NCBI GenBank assembly: GCA_947652605.1
Contig: CANTFG010000283.1
Span: forward strand, 1-64,000
Reading direction: 5' to 3'
Source of the DNA: Elmis aenea
Lineage: Eukaryota > Arthropoda > Insecta > Coleoptera > Elmidae
Length of the DNA: 64,000 nt
In this document: positions 9,184-22,680 of the stretch, piece by piece
Numbering within the stretch: position 1 is the stretch's first letter
Layout: every line of letters starts with the position of its first letter
Position numbers and translations under genes: made by a program
The notes under the pieces: model-generated
Seen by the model: only the letters and a program-made list of their open reading frames with translations
Database searches by the model: none
What the model was told of the DNA's origin: nothing

Positions 9184-12006
9184 AACAAACGGCATTATAC
9201 TTAGAAAAATAAACTCTATAACATGCTAAAATTTGAACAAAATGTAACAAGCAGTTTTCGAAAAAAAAATTCAAAATTTTTAATTTTTTGAATAACTTTG
9301 TAAATTAAATTTCAAACTAGTTGAAACAAACGGCATTATACTAAGAAAATAAAACTCTATAACATACTAAAATTTGAACAAAATCGTATGAGCCGTTTTC
9401 GAGAAAAAAATTCAAAATTTTCAAAATTTTTACTTTTTTGAATAACTTTGTAAATTAAATTTCAAACTAGTTGAAACAAACGGCATTATACTAAGAAAAT
9501 AAAACTCTATAACATACTAAAATTTGAACAAAATCGTATGAGCCGTTTTCGAGAAAAAAATTCAAAATTTTCAAAATTTTTACTTTTTTGAATAACTTTG
9601 TAAATTAAATTTCAAACTAGTTGAAACAAACGGCATTATACTAAGAAAATTAAACTCTATAACATGCTAAAATTTGAACAAAATCGTATGAGCCGTTTTC
9701 GAGAAAAAAATTCAAAATTTTCAAAATTTTTACTTTTTTGAATAACTTTGTAAATTAAATTTCAAACTAGTTGAAACAAACGGCATTATACTAAGAAAAT
9801 TAAACTCTATAACATACTAAAATTTGAACAAAATCGTATGAGCCGTTTTCGAGAAAAAAATTCAAAATTTTCAAAATTTTTACTTTTTTGAATAACTTTG
9901 TAAATTAAATTTCAAACTAGTTGAAACAAACGGCATTATACTAAGAAAATAAAACTCTATAACATACTAAAATTTGAACAAAATCGTATGAGCCGTTTTC
10001 GAGAAAAAAATTCAAAATTTTCAAAATTTTTACTTTTTTGAATAACTTTGTAAATTAAATTTCAAACTAGTTGAAACAAACGGCATTATACTAAGAAAAT
10101 TAAACTCTATAACATGCTAAAATTTGAACAAAATGTAACGAGCCGTTTTCGAAAAAAAATTTCAAAATTTTAAAAATTTTTAATTTTTTGAATAACTTTG
10201 TAAATTAAATTTCAAACTAGTTGAAACAAACGGCATTATACTAAGAAAATAAAACTCTATAACATACTAAAATTTGAACAAAATCGTATGAGCCGTTTTC
10301 GAGAAAAAAATTCAAAATTTTCAAAATTTTTACTTTTTTGAATAACTTTGTAAATTAAATTTCAAACTAGTTGAAACAAACGGCATTATACTAAGAAAAT
10401 AAAACTCTATAACATACTAAAATTTGAACAAAATCGTATGAGCCGTTTTCGAGAAAAAAATTCAAAATTTTCAAAATTTTTACTTTTTTGAATAACTTTG
10501 TAAATTAAATTTCAAACTAGTTGAAACAAACGGCATTATACTTAGAAAAATAAACTCTATAACATGCTAAAATTTGAACAAAATGTAACAAGCAGTTTTC
10601 GAAAAAAAAATTCAAAATTTTTAATTTTTTGAATAACTTTGTAAATTAAATTTCAAACTAGTTGAAACAAACGGCATTATACTAAGAAAATAAAACTCTA
10701 TAACATACTAAAATTTGAACAAAATCGTATGAGCCGTTTTCGAGAAAAAAATTCAAAATTTTCAAAATTTTTACTTTTTTGAATAACTTTGTAAATTAAA
10801 TTTCAAACTAGTTGAAACAAACGGCATTATACTAAGAAAATAAAACTCTATAACATACTAAAATTTGAACAAAATCGTATGAGCCGTTTTCGAGAAAAAA
10901 ATTCAAAATTTTCAAAATTTTTACTTTTTTGAATAACTTTGTAAATTAAATTTCAAACTAGTTGAAACAAACGGCATTATACTAAGAAAATTAAACTCTA
11001 TAACATGCTAAAATTTGAACAAAATCGTATGAGCCGTTTTCGAGAAAAAAATTCAAAATTTTCAAAATTTTTACTTTTTTGAATAACTTTGTAAATTAAA
11101 TTTCAAACTAGTTGAAACAAACGGCATTATACTAAGAAAATTAAACTCTATAACATACTAAAATTTGAACAAAATCGTATGAGCCGTTTTCGAGAAAAAA
11201 ATTCAAAATTTTCAAAATTTTTACTTTTTTGAATAACTTTGTAAATTAAATTTCAAACTAGTTGAAACAAACGGCATTATACTAAGAAAATAAAACTCTA
11301 TAACATACTAAAATTTGAACAAAATCGTATGAGCCGTTTTCGAGAAAAAAATTCAAAATTTTCAAAATTTTTACTTTTTTGAATAACTTTGTAAATTAAA
11401 TTTCAAACTAGTTGAAACAAACGGCATTATACTAAGAAAATTAAACTCTATAACATGCTAAAATTTGAACAAAATGTAACGAGCCGTTTTCGAAAAAAAA
11501 TTTCAAAATTTTAAAAATTTTTAATTTTTTGAATAACTTTGTAAATTAAATTTCAAACTAGTTGAAACAAACGGCATTATACTAAGAAAATAAAACTCTA
11601 TAACATACTAAAATTTGAACAAAATCGTATGAGCCGTTTTCGAGAAAAAAATTCAAAATTTTCAAAATTTTTACTTTTTTGAATAACTTTGTAAATTAAA
11701 TTTCAAACTAGTTGAAACAAACGGCATTATACTAAGAAAATAAAACTCTATAACATACTAAAATTTGAACAAAATCGTATGAGCCGTTTTCGAGAAAAAA
11801 ATTCAAAATTTTCAAAATTTTTACTTTTTTGAATAACTTTGTAAATTAAATTTCAAACTAGTTGAAACAAACGGCATTATACTAAGAAAATTAAACTCTA
11901 TAACATGCTAAAATTTGAACAAAATGTTACGAGCCGTTTTCGAAAAAAATTTTCAAAATTTTTAATTTTTTGAATAACTTTGTAAATTAAATTTCAAACT
12001 AGTTGA

Positions 12007-12447
12007 GACCAACGGCATTATGCTAAGAAAATTAAACTCTATACCATGCTAAAATTTGAACAAAATGTAACGAGCCGTTTTCGAAAAAAAATTTCAAAAT
12101 TTTCAAAATTTTTAATTTTTATAATAATTTTGTAAATTAGACTTCTAAATAGTTGAGACAAACGGCAATATACTTAGAAAAATAAACTCTATAACATGCT
12201 AAAATTTGAACAAAATGTAACGAGCCGTTTTCGAAAAAAAATTTCAAAATTTTCAAAATTTTTAATTTTTTGAATAATTTTGTAAATTAGACTTCTAAAT
12301 AGTTGAGACAAACGGCATTATACTTAGAAAAATAAACTCTATAACATGCTAAAATTTGAACAAAATGTAACAAGCAGTTTTCGAAAAAAAAATTCAAAAT
12401 TTTTAATTTTTTGAATAACTTTGTAAATTAAATTTCAAACTAGTTGA
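12007..12447. repeat. HOR copy, 441 bp, D1-D2-D3 only
   Basis: This is a truncated trimer with the same structure as 4588-5028, exactly 7419 bp downstream of it. Confidence 0.93.
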
Positions 12448-14229
12448 GACCAACGGCATTATGCTAAGAAAATTAAACTCTATACCATGCTAAAATTTGA
12501 ACAAAATGTAACGAGCCGTTTTCGAAAAAAAATTTCAAAATTTTCAAAATTTTTAATTTTTATAATAATTTTGTAAATTAGACTTCTAAATAGTTGAGAC
12601 AAACGGCAATATACTTAGAAAAATAAACTCTATAACATGCTAAAATTTGAACAAAATGTAACGAGCCGTTTTCGAAAAAAAATTTCAAAATTTTCAAAAT
12701 TTTTAATTTTTTGAATAATTTTGTAAATTAGACTTCTAAATAGTTGAGACAAACGGCATTATACTTAGAAAAATAAACTCTATAACATGCTAAAATTTGA
12801 ACAAAATGTAACAAGCAGTTTTCGAAAAAAAAATTCAAAATTTTTAATTTTTTGAATAACTTTGTAAATTAAATTTCAAACTAGTTGAAACAAACGGCAT
12901 TATACTAAGAAAATAAAACTCTATAACATACTAAAATTTGAACAAAATCGTATGAGCCGTTTTCGAGAAAAAAATTCAAAATTTTCAAAATTTTTACTTT
13001 TTTGAATAACTTTGTAAATTAAATTTCAAACTAGTTGAAACAAACGGCATTATACTAAGAAAATAAAACTCTATAACATACTAAAATTTGAACAAAATCG
13101 TATGAGCCGTTTTCGAGAAAAAAATTCAAAATTTTCAAAATTTTTACTTTTTTGAATAACTTTGTAAATTAAATTTCAAACTAGTTGAAACAAACGGCAT
13201 TATACTAAGAAAATTAAACTCTATAACATGCTAAAATTTGAACAAAATCGTATGAGCCGTTTTCGAGAAAAAAATTCAAAATTTTCAAAATTTTTACTTT
13301 TTTGAATAACTATGTAAATTAAATTTCAAACTAGTTGAAACAAACGGCATTATACTAAGAAAATTAAACTCTATAACATACTAAAATTTGAACAAAATCG
13401 TATGAGCCGTTTTCGAGAAAAAAATTCAAAATTTTCAAAATTTTTACTTTTTTGAATAACTTTGTAAATTAAATTTCAAACTAGTTGAAACAAACGGCAT
13501 TATACTAAGAAAATAAAACTCTATAACATACTAAAATTTGAACAAAATCGTATGAGCCGTTTTCGAGAAAAAAATTCAAAATTTTCAAAATTTTTACTTT
13601 TTTGAATAACTTTGTAAATTAAATTTCAAACTAGTTGAAACAAACGGCATTATACTAAGAAAATTAAACTCTATAACATGCTAAAATTTGAACAAAATGT
13701 AACGAGCCGTTTTCGAAAAAAAATTTCAAAATTTTAAAAATTTTTAATTTTTTGAATAACTTTGTAAATTAAATTTCAAACTAGTTGAAACAAACGGCAT
13801 TATACTAAGAAAATAAAACTCTATAACATACTAAAATTTGAACAAAATCGTATGAGCCGTTTTCGAGAAAAAAATTCAAAATTTTCAAAATTTTTACTTT
13901 TTTGAATAACTTTGTAAATTAAATTTCAAACTAGTTGAAACAAACGGCATTATACTAAGAAAATAAAACTCTATAACATACTAAAATTTGAACAAAATCG
14001 TATGAGCCGTTTTCGAGAAAAAAATTCAAAATTTTCAAAATTTTTACTTTTTTGAATAACTTTGTAAATTAAATTTCAAACTAGTTGAAACAAACGGCAT
14101 TATACTAAGAAAATTAAACTCTATAACATGCTAAAATTTGAACAAAATGTAACGAGCCGTTTTCGAAAAAAATTTTCAAAATTTTTAATTTTTTGAATAA
14201 CTTTGTAAATTAAATTTCAAACTAGTTGA
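12448..14229. repeat. HOR copy, 1782 bp, 12-mer
   Basis: This has the same order as 5029-6810, offset by 7419 bp. The one difference I found is ACTATGTAAA (A at 13312), where every other copy seen has ACTTTGTAAA. Confidence 0.93.
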
Positions 14230-15561
14230 GACCAACGGCATTATGCTAAGAAAATTAAACTCTATACCATGCTAAAATTTGAACAAAATGTAACGAGCCG
14301 TTTTCGAAAAAAAATTTCAAAATTTTCAAAATTTTTAATTTTTATAATAATTTTGTAAATTAGACTTCTAAATAGTTGAGACAAACGGCAATATACTTAG
14401 AAAAATAAACTCTATAACATGCTAAAATTTGAACAAAATGTAACGAGCCGTTTTCGAAAAAAAATTTCAAAATTTTCAAAATTTTTAATTTTTTGAATAA
14501 TTTTGTAAATTAGACTTCTAAATAGTTGAGACAAACGGCATTATACTTAGAAAAATAAACTCTATAACATGCTAAAATTTGAACAAAATGTAACAAGCAG
14601 TTTTCGAAAAAAAAATTCAAAATTTTTAATTTTTTGAATAACTTTGTAAATTAAATTTCAAACTAGTTGAAACAAACGGCATTATACTAAGAAAATAAAA
14701 CTCTATAACATACTAAAATTTGAACAAAATCGTATGAGCCGTTTTCGAGAAAAAAATTCAAAATTTTCAAAATTTTTACTTTTTTGAATAACTTTGTAAA
14801 TTAAATTTCAAACTAGTTGAAACAAACGGCATTATACTAAGAAAATAAAACTCTATAACATACTAAAATTTGAACAAAATCGTATGAGCCGTTTTCGAGA
14901 AAAAAATTCAAAATTTTCAAAATTTTTACTTTTTTGAATAACTTTGTAAATTAAATTTCAAACTAGTTGAAACAAACGGCATTATACTAAGAAAATTAAA
15001 CTCTATAACATGCTAAAATTTGAACAAAATGTAACGAGCCGTTTTCGAAAAAAAATTTCAAAATTTTAAAAATTTTTAATTTTTTGAATAACTTTGTAAA
15101 TTAAATTTCAAACTAGTTGAAACAAACGGCATTATACTAAGAAAATAAAACTCTATAACATACTAAAATTTGAACAAAATCGTATGAGCCGTTTTCGAGA
15201 AAAAAATTCAAAATTTTCAAAATTTTTACTTTTTTGAATAACTTTGTAAATTAAATTTCAAACTAGTTGAAACAAACGGCATTATACTAAGAAAATAAAA
15301 CTCTATAACATACTAAAATTTGAACAAAATCGTATGAGCCGTTTTCGAGAAAAAAATTCAAAATTTTCAAAATTTTTACTTTTTTGAATAACTTTGTAAA
15401 TTAAATTTCAAACTAGTTGAAACAAACGGCATTATACTAAGAAAATTAAACTCTATAACATGCTAAAATTTGAACAAAATGTAACGAGCCGTTTTCGAAA
15501 AAAATTTTAAAAATTTTTAATTTTTTGAATAACTTTGTAAATTAAATTTCAAACTAGTTGA
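14230..15561. repeat. HOR copy, 1332 bp, nonamer
   Basis: The order is D1-D2-D3-A-A-B-A-A-B'. The B' is the first of the TTTTAAAAATTTTT form, which travels with the CTATAATTT D1 subtype that follows. Confidence 0.94.
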
Positions 15562-16893
15562 GACCAACGGCATTATACTAAGAAAATTAAACTCTATACC
15601 ATGCTATAATTTGAACAAAATGTAACGAGCCGTTTTCGAAAAAAAATTTCAAAATTTTCAAAATTTTTAATTTTTATAATAATTTTGTAAATTAGACTTC
15701 TAAATAGTTGAGACAAACGGCAATATACTTAGAAAAATAAACTCTATAACATGCTAAAATTTGAACAAAATGTAACGAGCCGTTTTCGAAAAAAAATTTC
15801 AAAATTTTCAAAATTTTTAATTTTTTGAATAATTTTGTAAATTAGACTTCTAAATAGTTGAGACAAACGGCATTATACTTAGAAAAATAAACTCTATAAC
15901 ATGCTAAAATTTGAACAAAATGTAACAAGCAGTTTTCGAAAAAAAAATTCAAAATTTTTAATTTTTTGAATAACTTTGTAAATTAAATTTCAAACTAGTT
16001 GAAACAAACGGCATTATACTAAGAAAATAAAACTCTATAACATACTAAAATTTGAACAAAATCGTATGAGCCGTTTTCGAGAAAAAAATTCAAAATTTTC
16101 AAAATTTTTACTTTTTTGAATAACTTTGTAAATTAAATTTCAAACTAGTTGAAACAAACGGCATTATACTAAGAAAATAAAACTCTATAACATACTAAAA
16201 TTTGAACAAAATCGTATGAGCCGTTTTCGAGAAAAAAATTCAAAATTTTCAAAATTTTTACTTTTTTGAATAACTTTGTAAATTAAATTTCAAACTAGTT
16301 GAAACAAACGGCATTATACTAAGAAAATTAAACTCTATAACATGCTAAAATTTGAACAAAATGTAACGAGCCGTTTTCGAAAAAAAATTTCAAAATTTTA
16401 AAAATTTTTAATTTTTTGAATAACTTTGTAAATTAAATTTCAAACTAGTTGAAACAAACGGCATTATACTAAGAAAATAAAACTCTATAACATACTAAAA
16501 TTTGAACAAAATCGTATGAGCCGTTTTCGAGAAAAAAATTCAAAATTTTCAAAATTTTTACTTTTTTGAATAACTTTGTAAATTAAATTTCAAACTAGTT
16601 GAAACAAACGGCATTATACTAAGAAAATTAAACTCTATAACATACTAAAATTTGAACAAAATCGTATGAGCCGTTTTCGAGAAAAAAATTCAAAATTTTC
16701 AAAATTTTTACTTTTTTGAATAACTTTGTAAATTAAATTTCAAACTAGTTGAAACAAACGGCATTATACTAAGAAAATTAAACTCTATAACATGCTAAAA
16801 TTTGAACAAAATGTAACGAGCCGTTTTCGAAAAAAATTTTAAAAATTTTTAATTTTTTGAATAACTTTGTAAATTAAATTTCAAACTAGTTGA
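15562..16893. repeat. HOR copy, 1332 bp, nonamer with CTATAATTT D1
   Basis: The D1 has TTATACTAAG and GCTATAATTTG. The second A after B is the ATTAAAC form (Aq, at 16594). Confidence 0.93.
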
Positions 16894-18675
16894 GACCAAC
16901 GGCATTATACTAAGAAAATTAAACTCTATACCATGCTATAATTTGAACAAAATGTAACGAGCCGTTTTCGAAAAAAAATTTCAAAATTTTCAAAATTTTT
17001 AATTTTTATAATAATTTTGTAAATTAGACTTCTAAATAGTTGAGACAAACGGCAATATACTTAGAAAAATAAACTCTATAACATGCTAAAATTTGAACAA
17101 AATGTAACGAGCCGTTTTCGAAAAAAAATTTCAAAATTTTCAAAATTTTTAATTTTTTGAATAATTTTGTAAATTAGACTTCTAAATAGTTGAGACAAAC
17201 GGCATTATACTTAGAAAAATAAACTCTATAACATGCTAAAATTTGAACAAAATGTAACAAGCAGTTTTCGAAAAAAAAATTCAAAATTTTTAATTTTTTG
17301 AATAACTTTGTAAATTAAATTTCAAACTAGTTGAAACAAACGGCATTATACTAAGAAAATAAAACTCTATAACATACTAAAATTTGAACAAAATCGTATG
17401 AGCCGTTTTCGAGAAAAAAATTCAAAATTTTCAAAATTTTTACTTTTTTGAATAACTTTGTAAATTAAATTTCAAACTAGTTGAAACAAACGGCATTATA
17501 CTAAGAAAATAAAACTCTATAACATACTAAAATTTGAACAAAATCGTATGAGCCGTTTTCGAGAAAAAAATTCAAAATTTTCAAAATTTTTACTTTTTTG
17601 AATAACTTTGTAAATTAAATTTCAAACTAGTTGAAACAAACGGCATTATACTAAGAAAATAAAACTCTATAACATACTAAAATTTGAACAAAATCGTATG
17701 AGCCGTTTTCGAGAAAAAAATTCAAAATTTTCAAAATTTTTACTTTTTTGAATAACTTTGTAAATTAAATTTCAAACTAGTTGAAACAAACGGCATTATA
17801 CTAAGAAAATAAAACTCTATAACATACTAAAATTTGAACAAAATCGTATGAGCCGTTTTCGAGAAAAAAATTCAAAATTTTCAAAATTTTTACTTTTTTG
17901 AATAACTTTGTAAATTAAATTTCAAACTAGTTGAAACAAACGGCATTATACTAAGAAAATAAAACTCTATAACATACTAAAATTTGAACAAAATCGTATG
18001 AGCCGTTTTCGAGAAAAAAATTCAAAATTTTCAAAATTTTTACTTTTTTGAATAACTTTGTAAATTAAATTTCAAACTAGTTGAAACAAACGGCATTATA
18101 CTAAGAAAATTAAACTCTATAACATGCTAAAATTTGAACAAAATGTAACGAGCCGTTTTCGAAAAAAAATTTCAAAATTTTAAAAATTTTTAATTTTTTG
18201 AATAACTTTGTAAATTAAATTTCAAACTAGTTGAAACAAACGGCATTATACTAAGAAAATAAAACTCTATAACATACTAAAATTTGAACAAAATCGTATG
18301 AGCCGTTTTCGAGAAAAAAATTCAAAATTTTCAAAATTTTTACTTTTTTGAATAACTTTGTAAATTAAATTTCAAACTAGTTGAAACAAACGGCATTATA
18401 CTAAGAAAATAAAACTCTATAACATACTAAAATTTGAACAAAATCGTATGAGCCGTTTTCGAGAAAAAAATTCAAAATTTTCAAAATTTTTACTTTTTTG
18501 AATAACTTTGTAAATTAAATTTCAAACTAGTTGAAACAAACGGCATTATACTAAGAAAATTAAACTCTATAACATGCTAAAATTTGAACAAAATGTAACG
18601 AGCCGTTTTCGAAAAAAATTTTAAAAATTTTTAATTTTTTGAATAACTTTGTAAATTAAATTTCAAACTAGTTGA
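16894..18675. repeat. HOR copy, 1782 bp, 12-mer with five A in a row
   Basis: The order is D1-D2-D3-A-A-A-A-A-B-A-A-B'. It has the same length as the other 12-mers but a different composition: three extra A monomers instead of BA-Aq-A. The equal length therefore arose independently or by later conversion. Confidence 0.93.
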
Positions 18676-20007
18676 GACCAACGGCATTATACTAAGAAAA
18701 TTAAACTCTATACCATGCTATAATTTGAACAAAATGTAACGAGCCGTTTTCGAAAAAAAATTTCAAAATTTTCAAAATTTTTAATTTTTATAATAATTTT
18801 GTAAATTAGACTTCTAAATAGTTGAGACAAACGGCAATATACTTAGAAAAATAAACTCTATAACATGCTAAAATTTGAACAAAATGTAACGAGCCGTTTT
18901 CGAAAAAAAATTTCAAAATTTTCAAAATTTTTAATTTTTTGAATAATTTTGTAAATTAGACTTCTAAATAGTTGAGACAAACGGCATTATACTTAGAAAA
19001 ATAAACTCTATAACATGCTAAAATTTGAACAAAATGTAACAAGCAGTTTTCGAAAAAAAAATTCAAAATTTTTAATTTTTTGAATAACTTTGTAAATTAA
19101 ATTTCAAACTAGTTGAAACAAACGGCATTATACTAAGAAAATAAAACTCTATAACATACTAAAATTTGAACAAAATCGTATGAGCCGTTTTCGAGAAAAA
19201 AATTCAAAATTTTCAAAATTTTTACTTTTTTGAATAACTTTGTAAATTAAATTTCAAACTAGTTGAAACAAACGGCATTATACTAAGAAAATAAAACTCT
19301 ATAACATACTAAAATTTGAACAAAATCGTATGAGCCGTTTTCGAGAAAAAAATTCAAAATTTTCAAAATTTTTACTTTTTTGAATAACTTTGTAAATTAA
19401 ATTTCAAACTAGTTGAAACAAACGGCATTATACTAAGAAAATTAAACTCTATAACATGCTAAAATTTGAACAAAATGTAACGAGCCGTTTTCGAAAAAAA
19501 ATTTCAAAATTTTAAAAATTTTTAATTTTTTGAATAACTTTGTAAATTAAATTTCAAACTAGTTGAAACAAACGGCATTATACTAAGAAAATAAAACTCT
19601 ATAACATACTAAAATTTGAACAAAATCGTATGAGCCGTTTTCGAGAAAAAAATTCAAAATTTTCAAAATTTTTACTTTTTTGAATAACTTTGTAAATTAA
19701 ATTTCAAACTAGTTGAAACAAACGGCATTATACTAAGAAAATTAAACTCTATAACATACTAAAATTTGAACAAAATCGTATGAGCCGTTTTCGAGAAAAA
19801 AATTCAAAATTTTCAAAATTTTTACTTTTTTGAATAACTTTGTAAATTAAATTTCAAACTAGTTGAAACAAACGGCATTATACTAAGAAAATTAAACTCT
19901 ATAACATGCTAAAATTTGAACAAAATGTAACGAGCCGTTTTCGAAAAAAATTTTAAAAATTTTTAATTTTTTGAATAACTTTGTAAATTAAATTTCAAAC
20001 TAGTTGA
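18676..20007. repeat. HOR copy, 1332 bp, nonamer with CTATAATTT D1
   Basis: The order is D1-D2-D3-A-A-B-A-Aq-B', matching 15562-16893. Confidence 0.93.
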
Positions 20008-21348
20008 GACCAACGGCATTATACTAAGAAAATTAAACTCTATACCATGCTATAATTTGAACAAAATGTAACGAGCCGTTTTCGAAAAAAAATTTCAAAA
20101 TTTTCAAAATTTTTAATTTTTATAATAATTTTGTAAATTAGACTTCTAAATAGTTGAGACAAACGGCAATATACTTAGAAAAATAAACTCTATAACATGC
20201 TAAAATTTGAACAAAATGTAACGAGCCGTTTTCGAAAAAAAATTTCAAAATTTTCAAAATTTTTAATTTTTTGAATAATTTTGTAAATTAGACTTCTAAA
20301 TAGTTGAGACAAACGGCATTATACTTAGAAAAATAAACTCTATAACATGCTAAAATTTGAACAAAATGTAACAAGCAGTTTTCGAAAAAAAAATTCAAAA
20401 TTTTTAATTTTTTGAATAACTTTGTAAATTAAATTTCAAACTAGTTGAAACAAACGGCATTATACTAAGAAAATAAAACTCTATAACATACTAAAATTTG
20501 AACAAAATCGTATGAGCCGTTTTCGAGAAAAAAATTCAAAATTTTCAAAATTTTTACTTTTTTGAATAACTTTGTAAATTAAATTTCAAACTAGTTGAAA
20601 CAAACGGCATTATACTAAGAAAATAAAACTCTATAACATACTAAAATTTGAACAAAATCGTATGAGCCGTTTTCGAGAAAAAAATTCAAAATTTTCAAAA
20701 TTTTTACTTTTTTGAATAACTTTGTAAATTAAATTTCAAACTAGTTGAAACAAACGGCATTATACTAAGAAAATAAAACTCTATAACATACTAAAATTTG
20801 AACAAAATCGTATGAGCCGTTTTCGAGAAAAAAATTCAAAATTTTCAAAATTTTTACTTTTTTGAATAACTTTGTAAATTAAATTTCAAACTAGTTGAAA
20901 CAAACGGCATTATACTAAGAAAATAAAACTCTATAACATACTAAAATTTGAACAAAATCGTATGAGCCGTTTTCGAGAAAAAAATTCAAAATTTTCAAAA
21001 TTTTTACTTTTTTGAATAACTTTGTAAATTAAATTTCAAACTAGTTGAAACAAACGGCATTATACTAAGAAAATAAAACTCTATAACATACTAAAATTTG
21101 AACAAAATCGTATGAGCCGTTTTCGAGAAAAAAATTCAAAATTTTCAAAATTTTTACTTTTTTGAATAACTTTGTAAATTAAATTTCAAACTAGTTGAAA
21201 CAAACGGCATTATACTAAGAAAATAAAACTCTATAACATACTAAAATTTGAACAAAATCGTATGAGCCGTTTTCGAGAAAAAAATTCAAAATTTTCAAAA
21301 TTTTTAATTTTTTGAATAACTTTGTAAATTAAATTTCAAACTAGTTGA
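20008..21348. repeat. HOR copy, 1341 bp, six A and no B
   Basis: The order is D1-D2-D3 followed by six A monomers. The last A has TTTTTAATTTTTTG, a B/D-like patch, before the next GACC. It has the same structure as 29650-30990, offset by 9642 bp. Confidence 0.93.
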
Positions 21349-22680
21349 GACCAACGGCATTATGCTAAGAAAATTAAACTCTATACCATGCTAAAATTTG
21401 AACAAAATGTAACGAGCCGTTTTCGAAAAAAAATTTCAAAATTTTCAAAATTTTTAATTTTTATAATAATTTTGTAAATTAGACTTCTAAATAGTTGAGA
21501 CAAACGGCAATATACTTAGAAAAATAAACTCTATAACATGCTAAAATTTGAACAAAATGTAACGAGCCGTTTTCGAAAAAAAATTTCAAAATTTTCAAAA
21601 TTTTTAATTTTTTGAATAATTTTGTAAATTAGACTTCTAAATAGTTGAGACAAACGGCATTATACTTAGAAAAATAAACTCTATAACATGCTAAAATTTG
21701 AACAAAATGTAACAAGCAGTTTTCGAAAAAAAAATTCAAAATTTTTAATTTTTTGAATAACTTTGTAAATTAAATTTCAAACTAGTTGAAACAAACGGCA
21801 TTATACTAAGAAAATAAAACTCTATAACATACTAAAATTTGAACAAAATCGTATGAGCCGTTTTCGAGAAAAAAATTCAAAATTTTCAAAATTTTTACTT
21901 TTTTGAATAACTTTGTAAATTAAATTTCAAACTAGTTGAAACAAACGGCATTATACTAAGAAAATAAAACTCTATAACATACTAAAATTTGAACAAAATC
22001 GTATGAGCCGTTTTCGAGAAAAAAATTCAAAATTTTCAAAATTTTTACTTTTTTGAATAACTTTGTAAATTAAATTTCAAACTAGTTGAAACAAACGGCA
22101 TTATACTAAGAAAATTAAACTCTATAACATGCTAAAATTTGAACAAAATGTAACGAGCCGTTTTCGAAAAAAAATTTCAAAATTTTAAAAATTTTTAATT
22201 TTTTGAATAACTTTGTAAATTAAATTTCAAACTAGTTGAAACAAACGGCATTATACTAAGAAAATAAAACTCTATAACATACTAAAATTTGAACAAAATC
22301 GTATGAGCCGTTTTCGAGAAAAAAATTCAAAATTTTCAAAATTTTTACTTTTTTGAATAACTTTGTAAATTAAATTTCAAACTAGTTGAAACAAACGGCA
22401 TTATACTAAGAAAATAAAACTCTATAACATACTAAAATTTGAACAAAATCGTATGAGCCGTTTTCGAGAAAAAAATTCAAAATTTTCAAAATTTTTACTT
22501 TTTTGAATAACTTTGTAAATTAAATTTCAAACTAGTTGAAACAAACGGCATTATACTAAGAAAATTAAACTCTATAACATGCTAAAATTTGAACAAAATG
22601 TAACGAGCCGTTTTCGAAAAAAAATTTCAAAATTTTTAATTTTTTGAATAACTTTGTAAATTAAATTTCAAACTAGTTGA
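21349..22680. repeat. HOR copy, 1332 bp, nonamer
   Basis: The order is D1-D2-D3-A-A-B-A-A-B', with a short B (22540) of the AAAATTTCAAAATTTTT form rather than the usual B' forms. Confidence 0.93.

Larger units (their letters stand above)
6811..12006. repeat. HOR complex, 5196 bp, with three internal D3-headed units
   Basis: One D1 is followed by several units that have lost D1 and D2. The order is D1-D2-D3-A-A, hybrid 7552, then D3 7702-A-A-BA-Aq-A-BA-Aq-A-short B (9043), then D3 9184-A-A-BA-Aq-A-B-A-A, then D3 10525-A-A-BA-Aq-A-B-A-A-B' (GTTACG). The D3-headed units are 1482, 1341 and 1482 bp. The D3 copies at 9184 and 10525 begin AAC rather than GAC, marking fused junctions. Confidence 0.9.
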
